64,000 nt of DNA from contig JALPQD010000410.1 of NCBI GenBank assembly GCA_023101885.1, positions 1,913,477 to 1,977,476 on the forward strand. Reading direction: 5' to 3'. The notes below the pieces were generated by a model. It had not been told where the DNA came from and searched no databases. It saw only the letters and a program-made list of their open reading frames with translations. This stretch comes from Typhlomys cinereus. Taxonomy: Eukaryota > Chordata > Mammalia > Rodentia > Platacanthomyidae. A program made the translations under genes and the position numbers. This document shows positions 1 to 10,792 of the stretch, piece by piece (position 1 is the stretch's first letter; every line of letters begins with the position of its first letter).

Positions 1-130
1 CCATCCCTGGAAGATGGAGCCTCAGAAACCCCAAATCAAAGCAATAAGGAAGGTAGAACAACCCAGGGCCTTGGGCCTCCCTCCACAGGCATATACACCC
101 AAGTGCCCTCTTGTACACACTAAAATAAAA
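1..130 (+). mobile_element. tRNA-derived SINE (B2-superfamily), 3' part
   Basis: The head is cut off by the window edge. The visible part contains the diagnostic body (CTGGAAGATGGAGCCT, then a CCTCCACAGGCATATACAC-like 3' section and GTGCCCTCTTGTACACAC) followed by an A-rich tail. Confidence 0.7.
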
Positions 131-141
131 CAAAGCAAAAA

Positions 142-262
142 CTAGTGACTCAGGCCTGTAATCCCAGCACTCCACAGGTAGAGGCAGGACTGCCTCAAGT
201 TCCAGGCCAGTCAGAGCTCTACGGCAACACCTAGTTTCAAAAAAACCAAAAACAAAAAAGCC
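142..262 (+). mobile_element. B1-type SINE
   Basis: The 7SL-like core GTAATCCCAGCACTCC and AGAGGCAGGA is followed by an A-rich tail at 238-262. Confidence 0.7.
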
Positions 263-669
263 CAGATCCACTTTTACAAATCAAGCAACGATGAGAATCT
301 GAAGTTCAGGGACAACTGGCAGAAAACAAGCCGACAGAATGAAATGCTGTCCAGCACTCCCAGGCCAATGGCAACCTGCCTTCCGCCAGCCAGGACAGAG
401 ACAGTAGGGGCCACTATGCTGGACAGGGATCGGAGCCAACAAGTCCTCTGGAAATTCTAGCTTCCAACTACCCCCACTCAGTGCTGGGCCCTGCCCCACA
501 TCTGAGTCAATAACTGGATGCAAAACAACTACCTCATTTTAACATGCATAACCACGAGAAAGGGGCGGACCTCAGCCTTCATTCCACAAAACTTTACCAA
601 GCTCTGCAAACACCGAAGGGCTTACGAAACCCAGCAAGCAAAGTCAACTGAAGAACAAATGCTGAGACC

Positions 670-750
670 CAGCCCAGCACTGCAGCACTTGCTTGCCTGG
701 CAGGCACAGGGTTTGGTCCCCAGCATCCCAGGACGAAATTGAAAAGAGAG
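670..750 (+). mobile_element. ID-type SINE fragment
   Basis: CTTGCCTGGCAGGCACAGGGTTTGGTCCCCAGCA resembles the 3' half of the Ala-tRNA-derived ID element, with its B box GGTTTGGTCC. It is short and diverged. Confidence 0.45.
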
Positions 751-910
751 AGTGAGAAAAATTCTACAGCAATTATACCATAATATAAGAATATATACCA
801 TATGTAGAAGAAATATTCAACAACTAGTTCCCTAAAGATCTTAAGACAATGGTCTTCTCTGAAATAAGAGCTCAGAGAAAGACATATTTCAGCTAAGAAA
901 TCACAATTCA

Positions 911-1170
911 GGCCTGAGGTGGCTCAGGGGTTAAGCCTTTGCCTTGCAAGCAAAAGGATCTGAGTTCAGATACCCAGATCCCATAGGAAAATGCCAGGTA
1001 GAAATGGTGGCAGCCTACAATTCAATTCAGACCCTGGAAGGCAGAGCCTGGGAAACTCCAGAGCAAAGCAACAAGAAAGTAGAGCAATCCAGAACGAGCC
1101 CTCCCCCCCCCAGTCCTTCTTGGGCTCTCATAGGTGCACTTGAGTACACACATACACAAAGGTAAAAAGA
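911..1170 (+). mobile_element. tRNA-derived SINE, full length, diverged
   Basis: The A-box region TGGCTCAGGGGTTAAGCC and B-box region GAGTTCAGATACC are followed by the family body and a CACATACACAAA tail. Confidence 0.75.
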
Positions 1171-1514
1171 AAAAACACAAAAAAAGAAACCACAATTCAA
1201 TATAGACTATGAATAGTAAACAGGCAGGGCTCAGGAGAACATTGAAAGACAAGAACATAGCAATTTTAGAAAAGAAATTCTCACCACTCTAGATGGGGTG
1301 CACACCCTGTCTCAGAAAAAGCCAACAACAAACAACTCCTTGCGCAGTCAGCAAAAGTAACAGCATTGCTGAAAAGAGAGAAGCGTAAGGGACAGACTGG
1401 GGGAGAACTAGCAAAATTCAATGGAAGTGACAAGTCTGGGTGTCTGTACTCAGTACTCCTGAGCTTTCTACTCACTTCACAAGCACTTTTAATGTCTCGT
1501 CTTAGCAATATTTT

Positions 1515-1775
1515 TTAGGACTTGAGAGATGGCTCAGGGGTTAAAACTATGCCTTGCAGAAGGACTTGAATTCAGATCCTGGATCCTACATAAAAAATGC
1601 CAGGTGGAAATGGTGGCACCGTACACCTCTGACTCTGGAAGATAGAGTCTGAGAAATCCCAGAGTGAAGCAAAAAAGGAAGTCAAAGCAATCCAGGATGA
1701 TTCCCAAAGTCACCCTTGGTCCTCCACAAGGACACATAGTGTCCTCTGATACACATACACAAATAAATAATGTTT
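1515..1775 (+). mobile_element. tRNA-derived SINE, full length, diverged
   Basis: The head GAGATGGCTCAGGGGTTAA, the body with AATCCAGGATGATTCCC, and the end GTGTCCTCTGATACACATACAC plus AAATAAATAA form a complete member of the main SINE family. Confidence 0.75.
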
Positions 1776-1794
1776 TAAAAGGTGATCTTTTATA

Positions 1795-2025
1795 AAAATT
1801 TTCTTTTTACATACACACATATGTATGTATGTATGTGTAATGAGTATGTATTTGTGTACGTGTGTTCACATAAGTGTGAGCACGTGTACATGTAGAGGCC
1901 CAAGGTGACAATGGATGGCTTTCTCAACTGCCCTCCACTTTACACACTAAGGCAGAATCTCTCCCTGAACCCAGAGCTCACCCCTTCAGCTACTCAGGCC
2001 AGCACGGTTACCTGCACTTAAAAGC
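1795..2025. repeat. ATGT/GT-rich start of an unclassified rodent repeat
   Basis: A degenerate GTATGTATGT/GTGT tract at 1817-1890 leads into a sequence like a known rodent dispersed repeat (GAACCCAGAGCTCA...). I cannot name the family with confidence. Confidence 0.35.
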
Positions 2026-2080
2026 AACTGAATCCAACCAGGTAAATCTGGCCTCAAAGTCAGTCCTAAGGCATTCCCCG

Positions 2081-2663
2081 GCACTAATCCACGAGCCACA
2101 GAGTGAGTCCTCTCCGGCACTAATCCACGAGCCACAGAGTGAGTCCTCCCAGAGCACTAATCCATGAGCCACAGAGTGAGTCCTCCCCAGGTACTAATCC
2201 ACGAGCCACAGAGTGAGTCCTCCCCAGGCACTAATCCATGAGCCACAGAGTGAGTCCTCCCCAGGCACTAATCCATGAGCCACAGAGTGAGTCCTCCCCA
2301 GGCACTAATCCACGAGCCACAGAGTGAGTCCTCCCAGCACTAATCCATGAGCCACAGAGTGAGTCCTCCCAGGCACTAATCCACAAGCCACAGAGTGAGT
2401 CCTCCCAGGCACTAATCCACGAGCCACAGAGTGAGTCCTCCCAGCACTAATCCATGAGCCACAGAGTGAGTCCTCCCAGCACTAATCCATGAGCCACAGA
2501 GTGAGTCCTCCCAGCACTAATCCATGAGTCACAGAGTGAGTCCTCCCAGAGCACTAATCCATGAGCCACAGGGTGAGTCCTCCCAGAGCACTAATCCATG
2601 AGCCAGAGTGAGTCCTCCCAGCACTAATCCATGAACCACAGAGTGAGTCCTCCCCAGGCACTA
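2081..2663. repeat. Minisatellite, about 33-37 bp unit, 16 full copies plus a partial one
   Basis: The unit starts GCACTAATCCAYGAGCCACA and continues GAGTGAGTCCTCCC(CAG). I counted 16 occurrences of the ACTAATCC core at spacings of about 33-37 bp, then a broken copy (GGCACTACATC). Length differences come mainly from the joint (CCCAG, CCCAGAG, CCCCAGG), and C/T changes at CACGAG/CATGAG mark variant units. It lies within the inferred FAM234B intron. Confidence 0.95.
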
Positions 2664-2789
2664 CATCTGCCTGGGTCTTAATCTTGGACTTCACAGCTTC
2701 TAAAACTTTGAAAAAATAAATTCCTGATATTTACAGCAGGAGAAAAAAGTCTGCAGGGTACTTTCATGGCTTCCAAAGGAAAGGTCAGA

Positions 2790-2925
2790 ACTAGAAGGAC
2801 TGACTGGTGCCTCAGGCTGTAGTCCTGGCACTTGCAAGCTGATAGAGGAGGAGCCCAGGTGGGGTATGGAATGAGTTTCAAGCCAACCTGGGCAGCAGTA
2901 TGAAATCTTATTTCAGAAATTATAA
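2790..2925 (+). mobile_element. B1-type SINE, diverged
   Basis: The order GGTGCCTCAGGCTGTAGTCC, TGGCACTTGCAAGCTGA and AGTTTCAAGCCAACCTGGG matches a degraded B1. Confidence 0.6.
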
Positions 2926-2929
2926 AACA

Positions 2930-3065
2930 AGCTGGAGACATGGCTCAGTGGATAGAGCACTTGGCCTGCAAGCATAAGAACCGGAGTTCAGATACCCGAA
3001 TCCCTGGAAGACCCATGAAAGTGAGGTGGGCGTGGCAGCCACTATAATCTTAGTACCTGGGAAAC
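2930..3065 (+). mobile_element. tRNA-derived SINE, B3/B2-like, 5' part
   Basis: The head GCTGGAGACATGGCTCAGTG, the GGAGTTCAGATACC B box and a GTGGGCGTGGC section are visible. The 3' end is not. Confidence 0.6.
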
Positions 3066-4389
3066 AAGACAGGCAGCCCCCAAGTTGCTAAGGGCCTGAG
3101 GGGTTACTGGGGACCACTCCCCTTAGAGTCCTACCTTTTATCTTTGACAGACAAATTCCTCTTTTTTTGTGATTGTATACACCAGATGAGTTCTCTGCCA
3201 GATGAGTTCTTCCCTTTTTTTGTGGATTGGGAGCTCTCCTATCTTTTCCCAGGCCTCCTTTTTGTTTTTACCCAAAAAACTACCTAGGATATTACCTCCC
3301 CCTAGGTTCCTGCTTCCAGAACTACAGATGTCAAGTACTTTGCCTTAAGTCTTTTGTTTCCTAAATACATACCAAGCCTGCTTTTAACTTTAAATTTAAA
3401 TTCTAACTAGAAATTTTATGTCCAATCATACACAATAAACAGGTTTGTTAGCCAGAATGTATACACTGATTGTAGAGAAATTAGAGAATAATTTCAAGAG
3501 TCCTAAAACATAGATAGATAGAATTCCCTAAAAATATGACTCTTGTGAAATTAATTCAGAAATTCTACATATATGAAACTATGCCATCTGTTCACTAAAA
3601 CACACGATTTCTAATAGAGCACGAGTTAATAAAAAATAAATAAATAAATAAAATTCTAATATAGTTCTTACCATTATAACCTAATATAGGCCAGCTTATA
3701 GGATAACAGCCAGAATCTAATTCCCTCAAAAAGAAAAAGGTAATATATAATATATGCCCCCTCCCACAGATTCACCTTCACCATTTACAAAAATATATAC
3801 TAAATATAACACAAATTAATAAGGAGCTCAATCTCAGTGTATTTTAACTAAATCTCAAATGAGGTCTTTGTTAAATACAACAATACAGACTTAGACCCTG
3901 TAACTGTTTGGTGAGATATTGTAAGATAGATAAATTTAGAGAGACTGAGAGGCTGGGAAAAACCTGTTGGAGGACTGGGAAAAAACCTGTTAAGGTGTGT
4001 TTGTGTCTCATCCTTAAACAATGAGTTAAATTCTTAAAGAATGTTTATCCTAAAGGTGATTCCTGCTGATTAGAAAGATAGTGTCAGTCTGCAGGTGCAG
4101 CATTCTCTGCCCCAAAATCTTCTAGCATAAAAGCTGTTACAATAACCCAATAAATGGATTCAGATTCACCCAGCCCAGAGAGTTGTGTGTGTATCTGTTT
4201 CTCATTGGCCGAAGCCTTACCCACCTTGTCCAGGGGAACCCTGGATTCGAGGTTGCAGAGCTTGGACTGCAACATAGATCAATATATTTGCAATACAAAG
4301 AACAACCTTAAATCTGGATGGAGCCTCTAGTAGCCGACCAGATAAAAGGAACCACAAAACAGAAAAGCTCTGGGAGCTGCTCTTGCCCT

Positions 4390-4655
4390 GTACTGGCAAA
4401 CTTATCTTCATCCTCCTTCCTTTCTGCCATCAGAACCCAGCTTCTTCCACCCTCCAACATAACAAGTCCCGAGACTCTTCAGGAATCCTCAGGCTTTCGG
4501 CCACAGGCCAAGGCTGCTGGGATATTCAGCTGACTGAGCAGCTACTGGCAGCCATTGTTGGATTGTCTAGACCTTTTCTTGTAAGTCAATCCAGTAAATT
4601 TCTTTTTATGTATTTATTCTGTTCCAGTCCTATAAAGAACCCTAATACAAAAAAA
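4390..4655 (+). mobile_element. LTR-like 3' fragment
   Basis: The end GTAAGTCAATCCAGTAAATT... TATAAAGAACCCTAATAC resembles the terminus of an old mammalian LTR-type repeat that ends in AACCCTAATACA. The AATAAA-like signal and AATAC end support an LTR, but the family name is uncertain. Confidence 0.4.
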
Positions 4656-4664
4656 ATTTAAGAG

Positions 4665-4873
4665 GGGCTGGAGAGGTGACTCAGGGGTTAAGCCTCTGCC
4701 TTGCAGGCGGAAGGTCCCGAGTTCGGATCCTAGATCTCACGTATAGACGCCGGGCAGGAAGCGGGGGCGGCCTGCATTTCTGATCCTGGTAGGGCAGAGC
4801 CTGTGAATCCCAGGGCAGAGTAAACAAGGAGGAGGTGGAGGGGGTCCATGGTGGTTCCCAATTCGCCCGTGGT

Positions 4874-4929
<56 letters not shown>

Positions 4930-4964
4930 TAGATGCACAATTGAATAAATAATAATAATAAAGT
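4665..4964 (+). mobile_element. Young tRNA-derived SINE with target-site duplication
   Basis: Head GGGCTGGAGAGGTGACTCAG, B-box region GAGTTCGGATCC, CpG-rich body (AGACGCCGGGCAGG, GCGGGGGCGGCCTG), a long CA microsatellite at 4877-4926, and an AATAATAATAA tail. Flanks are near-identical: A8TTTAAGAG at 4649-4664 and A9TTAAGAG-like at 4965-4980. Retained CpGs and clear duplications indicate a recent insertion. It sits immediately after the LTR-like fragment. Confidence 0.88.
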
Positions 4965-5344
4965 AAAAAAAAATTAAGAGAAATTGACAGATATAAAGAA
5001 TAACTGTGAGCCAACATATGCATATCTAAAGAAGAAACCCAGAGAAGAAAATGGACCACGACCCAATATTAAAAGATTTTAAAAAATAAAAAGACCCTGC
5101 AAAAATAAAGTCAGATTTAAAGCTGCAGAGTATGCAAGGCATAGAAAAACCTGACTCAGAATACTCAATGCTCCGTGGTGATGAGAACTTGGGACTTGGA
5201 GACAATAAGGGAACGAAGCATCCAGCCACAGGGAACAGAAGTCACTCCCAGCCTAGCAAGGCACCTCCAATCTGAGACCCGAGCACTTCTAGGACAGTGA
5301 GTTCCATAGCAAAACCCTTTTAGAACAATAAAATGAAGTCAGGA

Positions 5345-5412
5345 GGGGCCAGGCTTAGCACATGCCTATCATCCCCGCGCTGGGGGACTGAGGCAGGAGA
5401 ATCGGAAGAACC
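5345..5412 (+). mobile_element. B1-type SINE fragment
   Basis: CACATGCCTATCATCCCCGCGCTGGGGGACTGAGGCAGGAGAAT matches the left part of B1. The 3' portion is missing. Confidence 0.55.
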
Positions 5413-5616
5413 ATGGTAGAGAGACCAAGAACTCTGACACACTGCACAGAGGGTGTAAGAAGTCTAAAGGCAAGCACCCAAGAACATGGAGCATTTAGAG
5501 ATCGAGAGATTAGGGTCGGTCCTCAGGCAACCTTTGGAGCAGGACAAATATTTACATTTGCACTGATGCTTTTCAGATATGAGGGATCTACCTCAGTTTC
5601 AACATCACAGTTTACA

Positions 5617-6239
5617 AGTAAAGCAGTTTTAGAGCAGCCATGCTAGGAGGTTTTTGAAGGTCTTCCACGAAACTGAAGGTCATCCCCCACTGCTGGGATT
5701 ATCCAGAAGGAACACACCCTATTAATCTGGAGGAACTGATTCTAATCCTTCACAGAAATAAACTCACCTTCCCCCAGTCCTATTTATGGAAGATTATGGA
5801 GCTATATGGAGATTTAGCTCTTCAGGAAGATAAGCCCTATGAAATCGTCTACAAGATCAACTGGGTTGGGTCCCAATATGCACAGATCATGAAATGTAGA
5901 TGACCAAAAACTCCAATCGGGTTTACAGAAACTGGAGCTAGCCAATGAAGCAAAGCTCCTTTTCGCCAGGCCTGTGAAAGGCTATAAATACCCCTGGCCC
6001 TGGCGGCCATCTTTGGCCTCCTTGCTCCTCATGGAGTGCATGTCTGTGTATTCCTTTCCCACTCCCTTGACCTCGTGGGTTCTGTGTCTGGAGTCCGTGA
6101 GTTCTTCTTGGCTCTCTTGTTCTTTTTAATTCAAAGTCTGTGAGTGCAGTTCTTTCTCTTCTCTTAATAAACTCTGCCTTAATCCTCCATGCGTGTTCAG
6201 CTTCAATCTCTGGGACACATAGAACCCTTTCCCACAACA
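5617..6239 (+). mobile_element. Solo LTR, retrovirus-like family A, copy 1
   Basis: This shares an ordered set of blocks with two copies at 11.9 and 13.6 kb: GCCATGCTAGG, CATCCCCCACTGCTGGGA, CAACTGGGTTGGGTCCCAAT, AGCCAATGAAGC, GGCCATCTTTGG, then the TATA-like CTATAAATAC at about 5982 and the poly(A) signal AATAAACTCTGCCTTAATCC at about 6166. This is LTR architecture (U3-R-U5). The end CCCACAACA is followed at 6240 by TTTGGAGGAGCAGATCC, which weakly resembles a gammaretroviral tRNA-primer site. No gag, pol or env sequence follows, so it is a solo LTR or bare remnant. The left boundary is approximate. Confidence 0.75.
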
Positions 6240-6424
6240 TTTGGAGGAGCAGATCCAGGAGATCAAAACTCTGTATCACAAGGACTGACTAGGCAAGCCT
6301 TACAAAGATAAGAAAGACAATATAGTACATGTTCAGATTGAGGAGGGGAGCAGGATCTACCCTTCAAAGGTCAGTCCCCAGAGAAGGCCTCTTTCAGCCA
6401 GCACCCAGATTTTTATTAGTATTT

Positions 6425-6594
6425 ATGTATTTGAGAACAAGCAGGTACATATGTGGCATGCCATATGTGGAGGTTAGAAGATAACTTTTAGAAATCAGTT
6501 CTCTCCTTCCACCACATGAGCTTCTGGGGATTGAACTCAGGTCTCCAGACTTTGCATACAGGTGCCTTTACCGCAGGCACCATCTCGCTAGCCC
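6425..6594 (-). mobile_element. B3-type SINE
   Basis: In reverse orientation it has the B3 hallmarks: GGCTAGCGAGATGGTGCC head, GAGTTCAATCCCCAGAAGC, then AACTGATTTCTAAAAGTTATC. Confidence 0.7.
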
Positions 6595-6609
6595 AACCTC
6601 CAGATTTTT

Positions 6610-6894
6610 TTTAAAGCATCTTTTTATTTATTTATTTATTTATTCAATTGTGCGTGTATGCGTGTGTCTATGTATGTATGTAGAACCATGGACGAATTCG
6701 GGAACCACCATGGACGCCTCAACCTCCTCCTTTTTCACTCTGCCCCAGGATTCACAGGCTCTGCCCTACCAGGACCAGAAACACAGGCCGCCCCCACTTC
6801 TCTGCTGGCGTCTGTAAGTGGGGTCTAGGATCCGAACTCAGGACCTTTCGCCTGCAAGACAGAGACTTAACCCCTGAGCCACCTCTCCAGCCCC
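6610..6894 (-). mobile_element. Young tRNA-derived SINE with 16-bp target-site duplication
   Basis: The reverse complement starts GGGGCTGGAGAGGTGGCTCAG and ends in an ATAAATAAATAAATAA tail (plus-strand TTTATTTATTTATT near 6625-6645). The flanks CAACCTCCAGATTTTT at 6594-6609 and 6895-6910 are identical. It landed at the head end of the B3 element at 6425-6594. Confidence 0.9.
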
Positions 6895-7702
6895 CAACCT
6901 CCAGATTTTTAATCAATGAAAGGTTTGTAAAGAATACAAGAAAGGATGCTGATGTCACAACACATCCATATAAATGAGCTTTCTCAGCACTGCTTTTTCC
7001 TCCTGGCAGTGAAATGGTGACTAAATTTGCAAAAGGCAGAAAGGAAACATCAGCAGGAAGAGATGCATTTAGGCCATTCCCAAATATGTTTACAAAAACA
7101 TATGCACCCCATGACAAAAGCTATACTACAGCACATAGAGGCACTTTAGATATCATACAGCATATGTAACTGTTCCTTAGGGTAAATAGTTCATAAAAGA
7201 GACTAGTTTATCTAGGGGCACACAATGCCTCTAAGTCACACATTGTAAAACAAACCACAACAATAACACTAAGCTCTGACTGTCCCTTCAGTGTTTGACC
7301 TTCAAACTTTAAAATGGCCTAAAAAAATATATACCTAAGAGATAAGCTGTTCACCCAGTTTTATGAAAGTCACATTGTCTCTCTGTTACTTATTAACCTG
7401 GTATAAGAGCCAAACATTTTTCCATGCCGAGTGTGGGGAAAGGCTTGAGACTGAAATGCCAGTCACTCTTTCATCACCTAGTTGTTCAGCTGTCACTGGG
7501 TCAACTCTTGGATCAGGCTGTCCTTCTAGAACCACATTCATAAAGGATCAAGGTGCTACTATTAATCAGAACAATAGCTAATATGTCAGAAGGTACTTAA
7601 ATTCCTCAAGTACAGCCAACTCTTTTACTACCATAAATAACTCTACCATGCAATGCAGTGTGTGTTATGTAGAGAATGTTCTAGAATATTATTGCAATGA
7701 CA

Positions 7703-7729
7703 CATGAAGAGAAAGAAAGAGAAAGAAAG

Positions 7730-7803
<74 letters not shown>

Positions 7804-7860
7804 GAGAAAAGAGAAAGAAAAGAGAAAGGAGAAAAAAGAAAGAAGAGAGAAAAATAGTGA
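7703..7860. repeat. (GAAA)n microsatellite
   Basis: An almost pure GAAA tract at 7715-7803 is followed by degenerate AGAAAAGAG sequence. Lysine/glutamate-rich open frames across it are not genes. Confidence 0.95.
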
Positions 7861-8829
7861 AAAAGCTAACTATGTGTAATATTTCATTACTGCTTTGAAA
7901 AGAAAGTATTCATGAACTAAAGTTAATCTCTTCAAAGTAAATAAATTCTGCAGGGAAAGCCACAGGCCTCTTATTAATTCCAATATGACATATGACTTCC
8001 AGAGAGTTATTATCAATGTTCCTTCCAGTGTGTCCATGAGCCCAGGAGAGAAAACAAAATCGGAAGGCATGTAGTCTAGAGACAGGGTCGTCCAAAGAAC
8101 AAGGGTGGTTTCAAATTAGTGGACTGGAAACTCCTGATACCAGGGGCCCTACAGTTCCCCTAGAGCCTCATGCTGGGCACGAGAAAGACCCTTTGTAAGA
8201 CGTCAGGGAAAGCAACTGTTTCTCCCTCTTAACATTTCAAGTGCTCAGCAAATAAATGTTTACAACTTAGTGTTTAAAAACTACTTACATACAATCCAAA
8301 TTTTTCTACAGCCTTACTCTTTGAAATTTACCAACAGCCAAAGTCAATATGCTTTGTTTTAAAACAGCAAATTTCTAATAGTACAATCTCATCAGGAAAG
8401 TTTAAGATTAAAAAATAAATAAATAAAAGGAAAACTATCTTTTCTTTTCTTTTTTTCATTTCTGCCCAACGTACTGCATCTGTTATAGAAGTTGTAATCA
8501 CACGGATCTTTCCTAACCAATGTCCATATACATTGCTGGCAACTGAACGAGGGCCAGATCGTTTACCATGCTCGTCTCAACAGATGGAGGCTAACCACGG
8601 AGTCAAAGAGGCTGAAGGAACCTTAATGCTCAAGGTTCAAGGCCAGGTCTGTCCACTGTACTGTGAGACCCTCGGACAATTCTATTAGGCTAGTTCCCTC
8701 CTTCATGCACTAAGCAGAGAAACACCTGCTTCCCTTCGCTCAGGATCGCTACTGTCTGTCAGGCTGCCCCCACTTATCCACCTCCACCCCCGAGGATCGC
8801 CGACCATCCCGACGCCCCCTGAGACTCCC

Positions 8830-9500
8830 TCGGGTCCAGCCCGAGACAGATGCCGCGGGCGCCCGGGCGGTACCCGGTGCGCGGCACTCCGGGAAGGATG
8901 CTTCTCCCCCCCCAGCCGGCCCTGCCTTTGGCACGACGGCGACCCGATCCACCGTCACCGCCGCAGCCGCAGGCTCCCCGCCACCTGCCCCGCGCGCCCG
9001 CAGCACCGGGTCCCCGCGCGTGTCCCCCATATTCTCTTGGCCCCCAGAGCCCTTCCCGCCCCCCTGCTGGTGCGAGGTCCCCCAGCCGTGGGCGCTGCAG
9101 CCTGCCCGGCTGGGAGCCAGACCCCGGCCCGCCTCGCGCCCCCGCCCCCGACTGCCTCATCTTCCGCCGCCCCCCAACCAGGCCGCAGCAAGGCGGGCGC
9201 CAGGGCCGCGGACGCCTTACCCGGGAGCTTGAGCGCCCTGGACAGCACCGTCGCCATGGCGGAGACCGCTCGTGCGCGCGCGCGCCGCCGCGGCCTGCCG
9301 GGAAGTGTAGTTCTGGTGCAGTTCTCGGTGTCGTTCTCCGCGTCGCGCGTGGGGCTGCGGGCTGGGAAGGTGAGCGCCGCTCTGGGGCCGGGCGTGGGCG
9401 GGGAGGAGGCGCCGGCTCACCGGCGGCAAGGTCACCTGGCCAGGCACCTCGCCAAGCCCGAGTCTCACTTGTCTCATCGGTCCAGTTAGGGAAGTAAAAA
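8830..9500. promoter_or_regulatory. CpG-island promoter of FAM234B, possibly bidirectional
   Basis: GC content and CpG density rise sharply between about 8.83 and 9.50 kb, with runs such as CGTGCGCGCGCGCGCC at about 9270-9286, against an AT-balanced flank. The island surrounds the FAM234B start. No TATA box is evident, as is usual for CpG-island housekeeping-type promoters. On the plus strand an ATG at 9256 is followed after 38 codons by a donor-like AAG|GTGAGC at 9367-9375, so a divergent transcript is possible. Long open frames through this island in several phases are GC artefacts. Confidence 0.75.
9221..9257 (-). CDS. FAM234B: FAM234B first coding exon (partial gene, rest outside window)
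   Basis: On the minus strand an ATG at 9257-9255 opens MATVLSRALKLP plus the first base of the next codon (G). It is followed directly by a consensus donor GTAAGG at 9220-9215. From memory, mammalian FAM234B (KIAA1467) begins MATVLSRALKLPG, with the exon break inside that glycine codon, so both residues and splice phase agree. The family protein is a roughly 620-residue, predicted single-pass membrane protein with an FG-GAP/beta-propeller-like extracellular part; its biochemical role is poorly known. Only the cytosolic N-terminus is encoded here. The start context GCCATGG is a strong Kozak match. No second exon was found in 1-9220, so that stretch is read as intron 1, truncated by the window edge. 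A retrocopy is unlikely because the donor site and CpG island are intact. The name rests on 12 residues and recall, without an alignment. Confidence 0.82.
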
Positions 9501-9704
9501 CTAACCCAACACCACTCCCCACCCCACCCCTTGCGGGTTTGCGCACAGCCTGGCCGGAGCAGATCCTCCGCGAGGCTCAGGACTGTGAGGTGTGCGTGGG
9601 CTTGGGTCCGACACACTTGATTTGGAGCCCACCCGCACCAGTGCAGGGCTGGGGCATCTTGGCAAGTCATCGAGTGTGCCTAAGTTTCAGTTTTGTGAGA
9701 TTGA

Positions 9705-9835
9705 TTGATGATTGATTGATTGATTTTCTCACCCTCCCCAAACTGCCATCGAAATAGCTCTGTGGCTGAAACTGGTCTGGAACTCCTGAACCTCGGACCT
9801 CCGCCTCCCACGTGCTAGGATGGACACACTTAGCA
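9705..9835 (-). mobile_element. B1-type SINE, diverged
   Basis: TGGTCTGGAACTCCTGAACCTCGGACCTCCGCCTCCCACGTGCTAGGAT is an inverted B1 right half. It is preceded by a TGATTGATTGAT tract derived from the tail. Confidence 0.6.
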
Positions 9836-10249
9836 GATTTCATCCTTTAAATGGAAACTACTATCTCCTTCAAGGGCCCACTGTGAGAATTAAATTCCAC
9901 CTTTTATTCAAGCATGCAGCTCAGTGAGCCGATAAGTGTACTGGAACTCTAACTTTCGTTTCTTGGCTTCAGTTCTTTCCAGGTGTCTACTTACACCCCA
10001 CTCCGCAGCTCCTAGCTTGCAAGGCTCAGCAAGCAGGATTAGACAGACTGGCTTCTAACTCACAGACAAGATACCAGCATTTCCATGCAGAAAGGCTAAA
10101 GATGTTCATTAGCTTCGAACTGGAACAGTATGGCCACCACCAAGTGTAAATGGACATAAAATAGTTTCTATTCCACAAACTTTCTCTGAGAATTAAAGGT
10201 GTACTTGCCAAGCACTTAATTCCCAGCAACTATGTTGACTTTTGATTGA

Positions 10250-10425
10250 TAATTTTGCAATATTGTATTTCTTTATTTGAAAGAGAAAAGGAGAGAACAT
10301 GCACATATGCATGCTATAGTGCAGAGAACTTTTTTTTCACCAAGTGGGTTTCCAAGAATCAAACTCATGTCTCCAGATTTGCAAGCAAGCACTTTATCCA
10401 ATGGTCTATCTCACCTGCCCAAGGT
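10250..10425 (-). mobile_element. B3-type SINE, diverged
   Basis: In reverse it shows GAGATAGACCATTGGATAAA, GAGTTTGATTC and a GTGCATATGTGCATG 3' section, with a tail near 10260. Confidence 0.55.
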
Positions 10426-10464
10426 TGGTAATTTGCCTACATATTCCTTTAAAGAAAAAAAAAA

Positions 10465-10475
10465 AAAGTGTGTGT

Positions 10476-10527
<52 letters not shown>

Positions 10528-10792
10528 GACAGACAGACAGACAGACAGAGATTGTCTGTGTCTGTGTGAATAAGACCAAACTGTGTGTGTCAAGGGTTAC
10601 TCCGGAAATCACTCTGGATTGCTTCTTCCTCCTTTTTGCTTTGCTCTGGAGTTTCCCAGGCTCCACATTCCAGGACTGGGAAGTACTGGCTGCCATTACT
10701 GCCTGGCATTTTTATGTGGGATCCAGGATCCTAAACTCAGGACTTATCTTTTGAGACAGGCTTAACTTCTGAGCCATTTCTCCAGTTCCTCC
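10465..10792 (-). mobile_element. tRNA-derived SINE with long compound microsatellite tail
   Basis: The inverted head AACTGGAGAAATGGCTCAGA lies at about 10790 and the body AATCCAGAGTGATTTCC at about 10600-10620. The tail on the plus strand is GT, then GA at 10491-10522, then ACAG repeats at 10526-10549. Confidence 0.75.

Larger units (their letters stand above)
1..9220 (-). other. FAM234B: Intron 1 of FAM234B (partial)
   Basis: This stretch lies downstream of the exon 1 donor on the minus strand and contains SINEs, an LTR, a minisatellite and unassigned DNA. No open frame on the minus strand carries the next residues expected for FAM234B. I therefore infer that the intron runs off the left edge. 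Stretches with nothing recognised are 263-670, 750-905, 1175-1510, 3070-4380, 6930-7700 and 7870-8820. Confidence 0.65.

Noticed and set aside
911..1000. tRNA gene signals (A and B boxes) here and in about 30 similar places
   Set aside because: They are heads of tRNA-derived SINEs; the full cloverleaf is not preserved and SINE bodies follow.
2081..2663. Regular repeats resembling a CRISPR array
   Set aside because: Units are adjacent without unique spacers and the host is a mammal; it is a minisatellite.
4681..5059. Open frames encoding CVCVCV or THTHTH runs here and at many other CA/GT tracts
   Set aside because: They are translations of dinucleotide microsatellites in SINE tails.
7697..7898. 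Lys/Glu/Arg-rich frames over GAAA tracts (also 30437-30772, 35870-36376, 38678-38977)
   Set aside because: They are translations of purine microsatellites.
8774..9670. 298-codon open frame on the minus strand through the CpG island, and several 100-215 codon frames on both strands
   Set aside because: All phases are open because GC-rich DNA has few stop codons. Composition is Arg/Pro/Ala/Gly-rich with no domain, and the FAM234B exon explains the island.
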